Below the pieces are notes generated by a model. That model saw nothing but the letters and a program-made list of their open reading frames with translations, had not been told where the DNA came from and searched no databases. From CAWAPD01 sp963783865 (lineage in GTDB: Bacteria > Actinomycetota > Thermoleophilia > UBA2241): a stretch of 64,000 bases of DNA. Shown here one piece after another: positions 54,213-63,301 of the stretch. Every line of letters begins with the position of its first letter. Within the stretch, counting starts at the first letter, position 1. Location: the NCBI GenBank assembly GCA_963783865.1, contig CAWAPD010000001.1, forward strand, positions 124,001 to 188,000, written 5' to 3'. Both the position numbers and the translations under genes were made by a program.

Positions 54213-56213
54213 ATGAAGCGGTCTGCGTGGGTCCTCGTGAGTCTCTGTCTGGTCTGCGTCTGCGCTGCCGCGGCGCTGCTTCCCGCCTCCGCCTCCGCCC
54301 ACATGGCCACCGGCGTCGGCGGCTGGTCCTGGCAGAACCCGCTGCCCCAGGGCAACGGCTACAACGGCGGCTACTTCCTCGACGCCGACCACGGCTGGCT
54401 GATCAGCCGCGGCACCATCTTCCACACGACGGACGGTGGCGTCACCCTGAAGGTACAGGCCCGCCATGACGTCCGCTTCTCGGCCATCACCTTCGTGGGC
54501 GCCAAGCACGGCTGGGCCGTTGGACCGCCCACCTCGGGAGGCGCAGACGTGCTGTATCGCACGACCAATGGGGGGCGGACCTGGACGCGCGTCCCACTCC
54601 AGTGGAGCGGCGGGATCAACGGGATCAGCTTCGTCACGACCGAGGTCGGTTGGGCGACCCTCGTGCACTCCATCCTGCACACGACAGACGGGGGCCTGCA
54701 CTGGACCATACACACCTTGAGCAAGCATGACAGGACGCTCGGCGTGCAGGCGCTCAGCACGCGCCGCGCGTGGGTGGCCGACGGTGACACGTTGCTGCGG
54801 ACCGTCAACGGCGGCGCGACCTGGAAGCACGTCCCCGCCGGTGGCGCCACGAACCTGAACGTCGTCTGCTTCACGAGCGCCCAGTCCGGCTGGGCCGGCG
54901 GCGGCTCGTACCGACGCGCCGGCCAGATCGTGCACACCACCGACGGCGGTCTCCACTGGAACGTCCAGCTCGCCGGCCAGGGTGTCACTGCCCTCTCGTT
55001 CGCGGACTCGCAGAACGGCTGGGCGACCGCCGGCGGCACCGTCTACGGCACGACCGACGGCGGCGCCGACTGGGCGCCGCAGGACACGGCGCCGTTCGCC
55101 ACCTGGGTGCTCGCGCTCACACCTCTGGGCGCCATCGTCGGCAACGATGGCTCCAGCGTCGGCCTGAGCCACACCTCCAACGGCGGCGCCACCTGGCAGC
55201 CGAGCACTACCGCAGCCGGCGACTACTTCGGCAGGCTGAACGGCCTGCAGTTCGTCAATGCCGAGGACGGCTGGGCCGTGGGCAGCGGCGGCGGGATCCT
55301 CGCCACGACCAACGGCGGCGCCGCCTGGGGAGCACAGGACTCGACCGTCACCGCGGATCTCAACCGCGTGCACTTCATCGACGCCACGAACGGCTGGGCC
55401 GTCGGCGACCAGGGCGCCATCGTGAACACGACAGACGGCGGCGCCACCTGGGCGGGGGAGACCTCGGGCACAGGGTTCGACCTGACCGGCGTGACCTTCA
55501 CCGACCCCCAAGATGGCTGGGCGACCGGCCAGAGCTTCGACCAGGACGACTACAGCAGCGGCGTCATCCTGCACACGACGGACGGCGGTCAGGACTGGAC
55601 GACGCAGTACGCCTCGATCTTCGACCCCCACACCGACATCCCCGGGGTCGCCTTCGGCGCCGTCGCCTTCGCCGACGCGCAGCATGGCTGGGCGGTGGGC
55701 GAGACCCAGGGGTCCGACTCGGGATACAACCTGACCGTGATCATGCACACCGCCGACGGCGGCGCCACGTGGAAGCGGCAGCTCCACTACATGCCGCCCT
55801 TCGTGAGCAACGAGGACGACGCCACGCTGACCGGCATCGCCTGCACCGACCGCACGCACGCCGTCGCCGTGGGCTACGACGACGACTACACGGAGATCTG
55901 GCGCACGACGAACGGTGGACAGACCTGGACGAACGTGGGGCAGAAGCTTTGGCCGCTGTACGCCTCGGTGAATCTCGCCGACGTGGTCTTCGCCGACGCG
56001 AGGCACGGCTGGGCGGCGGGAACGAACGGCCACGGTGACGCCGTCATCATCCGCACGACCGACGGCGGCGCCACCTGGACCAAGCAGCTGGTGCCCAACT
56101 ACGTCGTCGCCGGACCCCTCGACGCCCTGAGCTTCGTGAGCCCCACGCACGGCTGGGTGGCCGGCGGGGACGCCGCCATCCTGATGACGACGACCGGCGG
56201 CAAGGCGCCGTGA
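54213..56213 (+). CDS. Secreted Ycf48/BNR-repeat propeller protein
   Basis: 666 residues, intact. Signal peptide MKRSAWVLVSLCLVCVCAAA. About a dozen repeats with GVTFTDPQDGWATG and ILHTTDGGQDWTTQ, typical of Ycf48/photosynthesis-system-II-assembly-factor-like and sialidase BNR repeats. No photosynthesis is implied. Its leader DNA and signal peptide are nearly those of the module 2 DUF5122 protein, although the mature domains differ. RBS AAGGAGATGTCCG. Confidence 0.85.
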   Translation: MKRSAWVLVSLCLVCVCAAAALLPASASAHMATGVGGWSWQNPLPQGNGYNGGYFLDADHGWLISRGTIFHTTDGGVTLKVQARHDVRFSAITFVGAKHGWAVGPPTSGGADVLYRTTNGGRTWTRVPLQWSGGINGISFVTTEVGWATLVHSILHTTDGGLHWTIHTLSKHDRTLGVQALSTRRAWVADGDTLLRTVNGGATWKHVPAGGATNLNVVCFTSAQSGWAGGGSYRRAGQIVHTTDGGLHWNVQLAGQGVTALSFADSQNGWATAGGTVYGTTDGGADWAPQDTAPFATWVLALTPLGAIVGNDGSSVGLSHTSNGGATWQPSTTAAGDYFGRLNGLQFVNAEDGWAVGSGGGILATTNGGAAWGAQDSTVTADLNRVHFIDATNGWAVGDQGAIVNTTDGGATWAGETSGTGFDLTGVTFTDPQDGWATGQSFDQDDYSSGVILHTTDGGQDWTTQYASIFDPHTDIPGVAFGAVAFADAQHGWAVGETQGSDSGYNLTVIMHTADGGATWKRQLHYMPPFVSNEDDATLTGIACTDRTHAVAVGYDDDYTEIWRTTNGGQTWTNVGQKLWPLYASVNLADVVFADARHGWAAGTNGHGDAVIIRTTDGGATWTKQLVPNYVVAGPLDALSFVSPTHGWVAGGDAAILMTTTGGKAP

Positions 56214-56308
56214 GCCGGACGGGGGGCTGAACGCGATCCACCCCCTCGGCCTGCGCGCCACATGGTAGGGTCGCGCGGGAACACCGAGGAGCCGAGGGAG
56301 GGACGTGC

Positions 56309-56563
56309 ATGGACAAGTGGAGAGTACTCATGGTCGTTCTGATCATCGCCGGGGTCGCGCTCGTCGCGCTGGCCATCTATTACTGGGTCACACCCGCCGG
56401 CTCGCTGCCCGGATTCTTCCCCGGACACCTCGCCGGCTCCGCGCACAAGCACGTGAAGCACGGCGTGGCGGCACTGGTCCTCGGGATCGTCTGTTTCCTG
56501 GGGGCCTGGATGCTGTCCGGCAAACGGGAAGAAGAGTCACTCAGCCCTCCGCCGCATGCCTAG
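56309..56563 (+). CDS. Small two-helix membrane protein
   Basis: 84 residues. MDKWRVLMVVLIIAGVALVA is helix 1, then YYWVTPAGSLPGFFPGHLAG, and helix 2 at HGVAALVLGIVCFLGAWM. ATG 56309 after GAGGGACG, and a TAGGGT -10 candidate at 56266. Similar small proteins are frequent in actinobacteria; function unknown. Confidence 0.65.
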   Translation: MDKWRVLMVVLIIAGVALVALAIYYWVTPAGSLPGFFPGHLAGSAHKHVKHGVAALVLGIVCFLGAWMLSGKREEESLSPPPHA

Positions 56564-56602
56564 CCGGGAGCACTGAGACTGCCCAGCAGCAGGTGAGGCG
56601 CC

Positions 56603-56649
56603 ACTTCTGATCAGAGTGTGGTAGATCCGGTCCCCTACGCGGCCCGCCA
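56603..56649 (+). repeat. att copy F (tRNA-Lys 3' part), most decayed
   Basis: 47 bases with about eight substitutions and one inserted C compared with the tRNA; CCTACGCGGCCCGCCA is still clear. GAAG of the left-end repeat follows, and chromosomal genes begin. Confidence 0.85.
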
Positions 56650-57075
56650 GAAGCGCCTGTGAGGGGCGCGTCCCATAGGCAAGCGCCGCAACTCGAAGCC
56701 CTTCAGCACGTTGTGCACGCTCTGCACCCGGCCATCCTCCAACGACCAGACGTGGGCGAACGGCAGCTCGACTGCCTCCCAGGTGCCGCGCAGGCGCAGG
56801 CGGAAGTGGCCGCCGACGACGAGGCGCTCGTTGCGCACATCCGGCTCCCAGGAGTCCAGCCGCACCTGCGCCAGTTCGAACTGCGGGGGCAGGTGGCCGA
56901 ACAGCGCCAGGGCCGCCACCTCGCCCGCCGGCCGCGAATGCCGCCGCAGGCTGAAGCGGTGCACCTCCCAGTTGGCCGGCTCGGGACCGTTCTGGTCGAG
57001 CATCGCGAGCACGTCGGCGTCGGCGCCGAGCCCGAGCGCGTGGTAGCCGCGGCGGATGGGTTCGAAGGGGTCCAT
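56635..57075 (-). CDS. SnoaL/NTF2-like protein
   Basis: 146 residues from ATG 57075. MDPFEPIRRGYHALGLGADA starts the cone-shaped NTF2 fold; VVGGHFRLRLRGTWEAVELP and VWSLEDGRVQSVHNVLKGFE are typical. The last residues (PHRRFWRAA) and the stop are encoded by the att F scar, so the C-terminus was probably changed by the ancient integration. Function unknown. Confidence 0.7.
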   Translation of the reverse strand: MDPFEPIRRGYHALGLGADADVLAMLDQNGPEPANWEVHRFSLRRHSRPAGEVAALALFGHLPPQFELAQVRLDSWEPDVRNERLVVGGHFRLRLRGTWEAVELPFAHVWSLEDGRVQSVHNVLKGFELRRLPMGRAPHRRFWRAA

Positions 57076-57130
57076 GCAACGAGTTGTTCCCACCGGGAGT
57101 CGCGGGCACGCTCCGAACAGCAACCTCGGG

Positions 57131-58327
<1,197 letters not shown>

Positions 58328-58377
58328 CTACGCCTCCTCGCGTCGATGGACGCTGCTTGCCCGGCCAGACGACCCGG

Positions 58378-59232
58378 TCATTTTCCCATCCCCAGTGTCA
58401 GACCCTTGACGAGATACCGCTGGAATATCAAGAAGACGATGATCGCCGGCAGGGCGCTCAGGAACGAGCCGCCCAACAAGGCGGGGATGCTGGTGCTCCT
58501 GCCCGCCGCCAGGGCGGCGAGGCCGACGGTGATCGTGCGCTGCTGGGGGTTCTGCAGGAACAGCAGCCCCACCAGCAGGTCGTCCCAGATCTGGATGAAC
58601 TGCAGGACCGCGACCGTCGCCATCGCGGGTATCGACAGGGGCAGCGCGATGCGCAGGAAGGTGCGGCCGTACCCCAGGCCGTCGATGATCGCGGCTTCGA
58701 TGAGCTCGTCGGAGATCCCGCGGTAGTGCGTCGCCATCAGGAACGTGGCGAAGGGCGTGCCGAGCGCCGCGTACACGAGGATGGCGCCGAAGTAGTTGTT
58801 GACCAGGCCCAGCCGCGCGAGGTTGACGTACTCGGGGATGATGATCGCTTGCAGCGGGACCATCATCGCCGCCACGACCATGAGGAAGATGACGCCGCTG
58901 CCACCATATCTGAGCTTGGCGAAGGCAAAGCCGGCCATCGTGCTGACTACCAGGATGATCACGATGGCCACGACGCAGATCAGCGTGGAATTGAGGAGCT
59001 CCCGGGCGACGGGCAGGTCCGTGAAGAGTCGCGACCAGCTGCTGACGGAGTGGCCGCTCTGCTGATCGAACTGCGCCGCGGTGCGGAACGCGTTGTCGAG
59101 CATGTAGTAGAAGGGATAGAGCATCACGATGGCGACGACGACCATCACGATGAGCAACGCGATGCGTGTGGCCTTCCTGCGACCACGGGCGCCGATCACG
59201 GGACGCCGGCGAGGAGTCGACTCGATCGTCAC
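58378..59232 (-). CDS. Sugar ABC transporter permease, MalG type
   Basis: 284 residues, six helices. The EAA loop is at SDELIEAAIIDGLGYGRTFL-RIALPLS. Start ATG 59232 overlaps the stop of the MalF-type gene (ATGA), so the two permeases are coupled. It ends YLVKGLTLGMGK, the usual MalG-type C-terminus. Confidence 0.94.
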   Translation of the reverse strand: MTIESTPRRRPVIGARGRRKATRIALLIVMVVVAIVMLYPFYYMLDNAFRTAAQFDQQSGHSVSSWSRLFTDLPVARELLNSTLICVVAIVIILVVSTMAGFAFAKLRYGGSGVIFLMVVAAMMVPLQAIIIPEYVNLARLGLVNNYFGAILVYAALGTPFATFLMATHYRGISDELIEAAIIDGLGYGRTFLRIALPLSIPAMATVAVLQFIQIWDDLLVGLLFLQNPQQRTITVGLAALAAGRSTSIPALLGGSFLSALPAIIVFLIFQRYLVKGLTLGMGK

Positions 59233-60164
59233 CAGCCGCTCCCGTCTTCCGCGCGAATCACCCTGAGCTGGACGAGCCCTACGACGGCCATTACCACGAA
59301 CAGGATGATGCCGTACAGCGCGGCGGTGCCGAACTGGCCGTTCGAGAAGGCCGACTGATAGACGAAGAACTCGAGCGTGGTCGTGCCGTAGCCCGGCCCC
59401 CCGTTGGTCATCACGAAGATCAGGCTGAACAGAGCGGAGAACACGCTGATCACCGTGATCACGAACGAGAACTGGACGAACCGCTTGAGCAGGGGCAGCG
59501 TGACGTGCAGGAAGACCTGACGCGCGTTGAGGCCGTCGACGCGCGCAGCCTCGAGGAGGGCCGGATCGAGCGTCGCCATGCCGGTCAGGAAGATGATCGT
59601 GTTCGTGCCGATCATCGAGAAGACGAACGTGATGGCCAGGGCGAGCAACGCGGTCCGCTCACTCGACAGCAGGTCCGTCTTGAGCGACCCGAGCCCGATG
59701 TCCCTGAGCAGGTGGTTCAGCAGCCCGTTGAGGGCGAAGAGCTGGACGGCGACGACGCCGATCACAACCCAGGAGATGGCCGTTGGCAGGAAGTACACCG
59801 AGCGGAAGACCCGCCAGCCGCGGACGTGCTCGTTCAGCAGCGTGGCGATGATCAGCGGGATCCCGATGGCGAACGGCACGGAGAGCAGGAGGAGCGCGTT
59901 GTTCTCGACGACCCGCCAGAAGACGGGGTCGTGCAGCGCGGCCGAGTAGGTGGACGGCCCGATCCAGGTCGACGTGAGCCCGTTCCACTCGGTCATCGAG
60001 TAGTAGACGGCCTGCCCGATCGGGATGAACAGGAGCGAGAGGACCACGGCGATCGCCGGAAGCGACAGCAGGATCCCGGCCCGCCGGCGCCGCCGCCCCA
60101 GGGGACTGGAGCGGCGGCGGCGGGGCCGGGCCGTCGAAGTGGTTTCGGGGACGGTCGCCGCCAT
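59229..60164 (-). CDS. Sugar ABC transporter permease, MalF type
   Basis: 311 residues. Arg-rich N-terminus, six helices, and EAA loop DPALLEAARVDGLNARQVFL-HVTLPLL. FVMTNGGPGYGTTTLEFFVY is the usual conserved segment near the last helices. It is 100 bases downstream of the binding protein, separated by a long hairpin. Confidence 0.94.
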   Translation of the reverse strand: MAATVPETTSTARPRRRRSSPLGRRRRRAGILLSLPAIAVVLSLLFIPIGQAVYYSMTEWNGLTSTWIGPSTYSAALHDPVFWRVVENNALLLLSVPFAIGIPLIIATLLNEHVRGWRVFRSVYFLPTAISWVVIGVVAVQLFALNGLLNHLLRDIGLGSLKTDLLSSERTALLALAITFVFSMIGTNTIIFLTGMATLDPALLEAARVDGLNARQVFLHVTLPLLKRFVQFSFVITVISVFSALFSLIFVMTNGGPGYGTTTLEFFVYQSAFSNGQFGTAALYGIILFVVMAVVGLVQLRVIRAEDGSGW

Positions 60165-60196
60165 GCCCTTTCCTATAACAGAGTCGGCGGCTGACG

Positions 60197-60240
60197 GCGA
60201 CCCGGCGCGACGCCCTCAGAGGGTCGTCGCACCGGGTCGC
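60197..60240 (-). terminator. Hairpin between binding protein and permease
   Basis: GCGACCCGG...CGACG and CGTCG...CCGGGTCGC form an imperfect stem of about 19 bp around TCAG. Hairpins here often lower permease expression relative to the binding protein by stabilising or partly terminating the mRNA. Confidence 0.6.
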
Positions 60241-60264
60241 GCTTCATCTGGGTCGCCGGGTCGC

Positions 60265-61579
60265 TTACTGGTACTGGTTGCCTCTGGCGCTCTCCGGCAG
60301 CTTCTGCAACGCGTTCTGCATCGCCTGGAGCGCCGCCTGGGGGGAGATCGACCCGTTCAGCACAGACGGGAGCTCCTTGTTGCCCACGTTCACGACCTGA
60401 GACTGGATCACGTTGTCGATCATCGGGTAGACGATCATGCCGTCCTTGGCGGAGAAGTCGAGCATCTGCTGGTTGACGGGGTTGGTCGTCGTCATGCCCT
60501 TGATCGCCGGGATGAGACCGGCCTGGTTGATGATGTCGCCGGCCTGGGTGGTGGTCATGAAGTCGAGGAACTGGGTGGCCGTCGACACGTTCTTGGAGTA
60601 GCTCATGGCCGCGATGCCGTCGCCGGCGAAGTCGACCACGCCCTTGACCGGCTGGTCAGTGAAGGGCGGGACGAACGCCGCGACCTTCGAGCCGAGGGCG
60701 TCGGTGAACTTCTTGGTGTCCCACGTGCCGTCCATGATCATCGCGGCCTTGCCGCTCTCGAAGTCACCGAGGTTGTTGGTCTTGGTGATGACGTCCGGCG
60801 TTGGTGTACCCCATCTTCTTGAGCTGGGCCCACTTGCCGAGCGCCGCGACGTTCGCCGACGACGTCCAGGGGATCGATCCGTTGTACAGGCCGAGCCACT
60901 GGTCGACGGGGTAGTTGCCGATCATCAGGTAGCTGAGGTCGTAGTACGGATAGAAGGTCGCCGTCAGCGGCTGGCCGCCGTTGCCGTAGGTGAACGGCGT
61001 GTAGCCGGCCGCCTTGATCTTCTGACAGGCGGCAAGGAGCTCGGTCCAGTCGGTCGGGACCGACGTCACGCCGGCCTTCTTGAAGATCGCCTTGTTGTAG
61101 AAGCCGATGTAGAACTGCTCCTCGAGCGGCATCACGTACGGGCCGTTGGCGGGATCGAACCCGTCGCTGACCCACTTGAGCGCGTCGGGGTTGATGCGCG
61201 CCAGGCTGGCGTCCGGCACCTTCCCCTTCAGGTTGACCAGGAAGTCCTTGTACTGCAGCGTGAAGAGCCCGGTCCACATGACGGCGAGATCGGGCCCCGT
61301 CTTGGAGACTGCGGCCGCCTGCAGCAGGGCGAAGTAGTTGTCCGCCGGCTGGCTGACGACCTTGATCGTCACGTTCGGGTGCAGCTGGTGGAACGCGGAC
61401 GCGAGGTTCTGCAGCGCCGTCGCGTTCTGTTCGGTCCCGTAGTTGTGCCAGATGGTCAGCGTGACCGGGCTGGTGCCTGGGCTCGAGCTCGAGCTGGAGC
61501 TGGAGTTGCTGCTCCCGCACGCCGCGATCATGACCATCACCATGATCGCTCCCGTGATGAGCAGTAGTCGACGTCTCAT
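60265..61579 (-). CDS. Family 1 sugar-binding lipoprotein, one frameshift
   Basis: ATG 61579. Lipoprotein signal ending VMVMIAAC-GSSNSSSS. LTIWHNYGTEQNATALQNLA, GPDLAVMWTGLFTLQYKDFL and PLEEQFYIGFYNKAIFKKAG are standard. One extra base near 60797 breaks GYTN-PDVITKTNNLG; then FESGKAAMIMDGTWDTKKF and the rest continue to 60265. About 437 residues when joined. It supplies substrate to the two permeases. Confidence 0.88.
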
Positions 61580-61784
61580 GGCGCCCCCTTCTTCGTGTTC
61601 CTGACGCTGAGCTGACGCTGCCCCACGTCACGCCCGAGCCTTAAGACCGTCGCATCACCGGCCCGCCATCTTGGCGTGCGACCGAGTATCGGACACGCCA
61701 GTCTGGCGCGGGTGATGCACTCCATTGTTGCCACGGAGGCCGCCCTCCAATCGTTTTCGGGCCGTCGATGCGTTCCGGCGGCGG
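61580..61784. other. Intergenic, promoter region of the ABC operon
   Basis: About 200 bases between the mutarotase-like gene and the binding protein. GAAGAAGGGGG before the ATG is the ribosome-binding site. CCGAAAACGATTGG (minus strand) is loosely like a LacI-type operator half-palindrome, too weak to call. Confidence 0.4.
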
Positions 61785-62762
61785 CTACCTCTCGTCCTCC
61801 TTCCTCGTCGGATCCCAGCCTTCGCCGGTCGGCACGGGCAGCTCGAAACCGGCCCGGCGGGAGAACGGTCCCAGCACGGCGGCGATCTCGTCCTCGTCGA
61901 GCGACGGCCGCGTCGGGCAGTCGAACACGGACCATTCTTCTTCGTGGGAGATCGTCTCGCCCGGCTGCACGAGCCGGAGCGGGGAGAACGACTCGATGTC
62001 GATGCCCCACCCGGCTGTGTAGGCCTCGGAGCTGCACCCCCCGTCGGGGTAGCGTGCCCCTCGCTCGTGGCGGAACCTCTTCACCATGCAACAGCCGTGG
62101 TTGACGTAGGCCATCCACCCGAGCTCGTTGGGATACCCGAGCTTGAACTGCGTCTCGGCGCGCTCGTCGTGGTCGAGCACGATGTATCGCTGTCCCCAGT
62201 GCAACCGGGCGTCGTCCATGCGCGCGTACGACCAGAGCACGTAGCGGGTGTTCGGCAGCAGGCCGGCGTCGCGCTGCACGACGGGGAGGATCAACCGCCC
62301 GTTGGCGGAGCCGAGGAACGGCGACCAGACGGCCATCTCGACCGGCCAGGCGCCGTGGTTGGCGAGGCTGCTCGTGACGGCGATCGAAGCCTCTCTGAAA
62401 CGCAGCTCGACCGACTTGACGACGTGGGTCCACGGTTCTTCGTCCTGGACCATGAGGATACCGTCGTCGAAGAGTTCGTGACGGGCCAGGGGGTGACTGT
62501 CGGGGACGTAGCTCCGCGGGTAGGCCTCGGGGCTGTGCCAGACGCGGTGGCCGCCCAGGTACTCGAACACCGCGCCGTCGGGCAGGTCTTCCTTGAGGGC
62601 GCAGTCGTCGGCGAACATGTTCGGGCCCCCGGGCAGGGAAAGATGCATGACCCGGGGGCCCACGTCCAGCGTGACGATCGCCTCCAGGCCGGCGCCGGTG
62701 AGCCGGAGCGCGCGCCCCAGCGCCTTGTACCGCTCGATCTCCTCACAGGTCATCGCAGGCAT
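61785..62762 (-). CDS. Mutarotase-like (DUF4380-type) protein
   Basis: 325 residues, intact. Starts MPAMTCEEIERYKALGRALR. LTGAGLEAIVTLDVGPRVMH, EYLGGHRVWHSPEAYPRSYV and GYPNELGWMAYVNHGCCMVK suggest the galactose-mutarotase-like sandwich. Such proteins sit in sugar operons as epimerases or sugar-binding proteins; the substrate is unknown. Confidence 0.7.
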   Translation of the reverse strand: MPAMTCEEIERYKALGRALRLTGAGLEAIVTLDVGPRVMHLSLPGGPNMFADDCALKEDLPDGAVFEYLGGHRVWHSPEAYPRSYVPDSHPLARHELFDDGILMVQDEEPWTHVVKSVELRFREASIAVTSSLANHGAWPVEMAVWSPFLGSANGRLILPVVQRDAGLLPNTRYVLWSYARMDDARLHWGQRYIVLDHDERAETQFKLGYPNELGWMAYVNHGCCMVKRFRHERGARYPDGGCSSEAYTAGWGIDIESFSPLRLVQPGETISHEEEWSVFDCPTRPSLDEDEIAAVLGPFSRRAGFELPVPTGEGWDPTRKEDER

Positions 62763-62796
62763 GACGGGAACGCCCTGCCGCTGCCGCGCGGCGCCG

Positions 62797-63291
62797 TCAC
62801 TCGCCGACGATCTGGACGCGCACCGTCCGCTCGCGAGCCCGCGTCTGGTCGAAGTCGGCGAAGTAGAAGCGCCCGAAGTCGCCGAGCATCATGGCGCCGT
62901 CGACCACCGGCACGGTCTGGGAACGGCCCATGATCACCGAGCGCAGGTGGGCGTCGGTGTTGAGCGACCAGGACGGCAGCTCGTCGCGGCCCCTCGCCGC
63001 CTCGATGTGCAGCGGCCCCGGATGGTGGTACTGCCCCTGCGTGCGGCAGGTGGGGGCGAGGCCGTCGAGGATCGTCAGCAGGTCCTGCATGAGCAGCTCG
63101 GTGCCCCAGTAGTCGACGTCGTCGGACGCCTCCTGGAGCAGCACGCTGCAGGTCGTGTGCTGCGAGAACACGACCAGGATGCCGTTCCTGATGCCGGACC
63201 CGGCGAGCGCCGCCTCGACCTGGGGCGTCACGTCGTGGAACGTGGGCCGCTTGTCCGACTGGATCGCGAACGTCGCGTGGTGGACCGCCAT
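62797..63291 (-). CDS. YjbQ/UPF0047 family protein
   Basis: 164 residues, intact, ATG 63291 after GGAGG. GILVVFSQHTTCSVLLQEAS is the family signature, with the His and Cys of the active pocket; HLRSVIMGRSQTVPVVDGAM is the second conserved segment. The family has weak thiamine-phosphate synthase activity, but its frequent place next to sugar and TIM-like genes suggests another role. Confidence 0.88.
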   Translation of the reverse strand: MAVHHATFAIQSDKRPTFHDVTPQVEAALAGSGIRNGILVVFSQHTTCSVLLQEASDDVDYWGTELLMQDLLTILDGLAPTCRTQGQYHHPGPLHIEAARGRDELPSWSLNTDAHLRSVIMGRSQTVPVVDGAMMLGDFGRFYFADFDQTRARERTVRVQIVGE

Positions 63292-63301
63292 GCGTCCTCC
63301 T

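Larger units (their letters stand above)
48740..56602. mobile_element. Integrative module 5, about 7.9 kb
   Basis: Lies between att copies E and F. Cargo: YdcF-like protein, M28 peptidase, two Ycf48/BNR-type secreted propellers, small membrane protein. The right end (about 56566-56602) keeps only AGGTGAGGCGCCAC. Boundaries are less certain than for modules 1-3. Confidence 0.6.

Noticed and set aside
54147..56261. Minus-strand frame of 704 residues opposite the BNR gene
   Set aside because: The repeats mirror the plus-strand repeats; no start signal or family.
33308..56649. Additional tRNA genes at the five att copies
   Set aside because: Only the 3' part is present at each; acceptor 5' strand and D arm are missing, so no functional tRNA.
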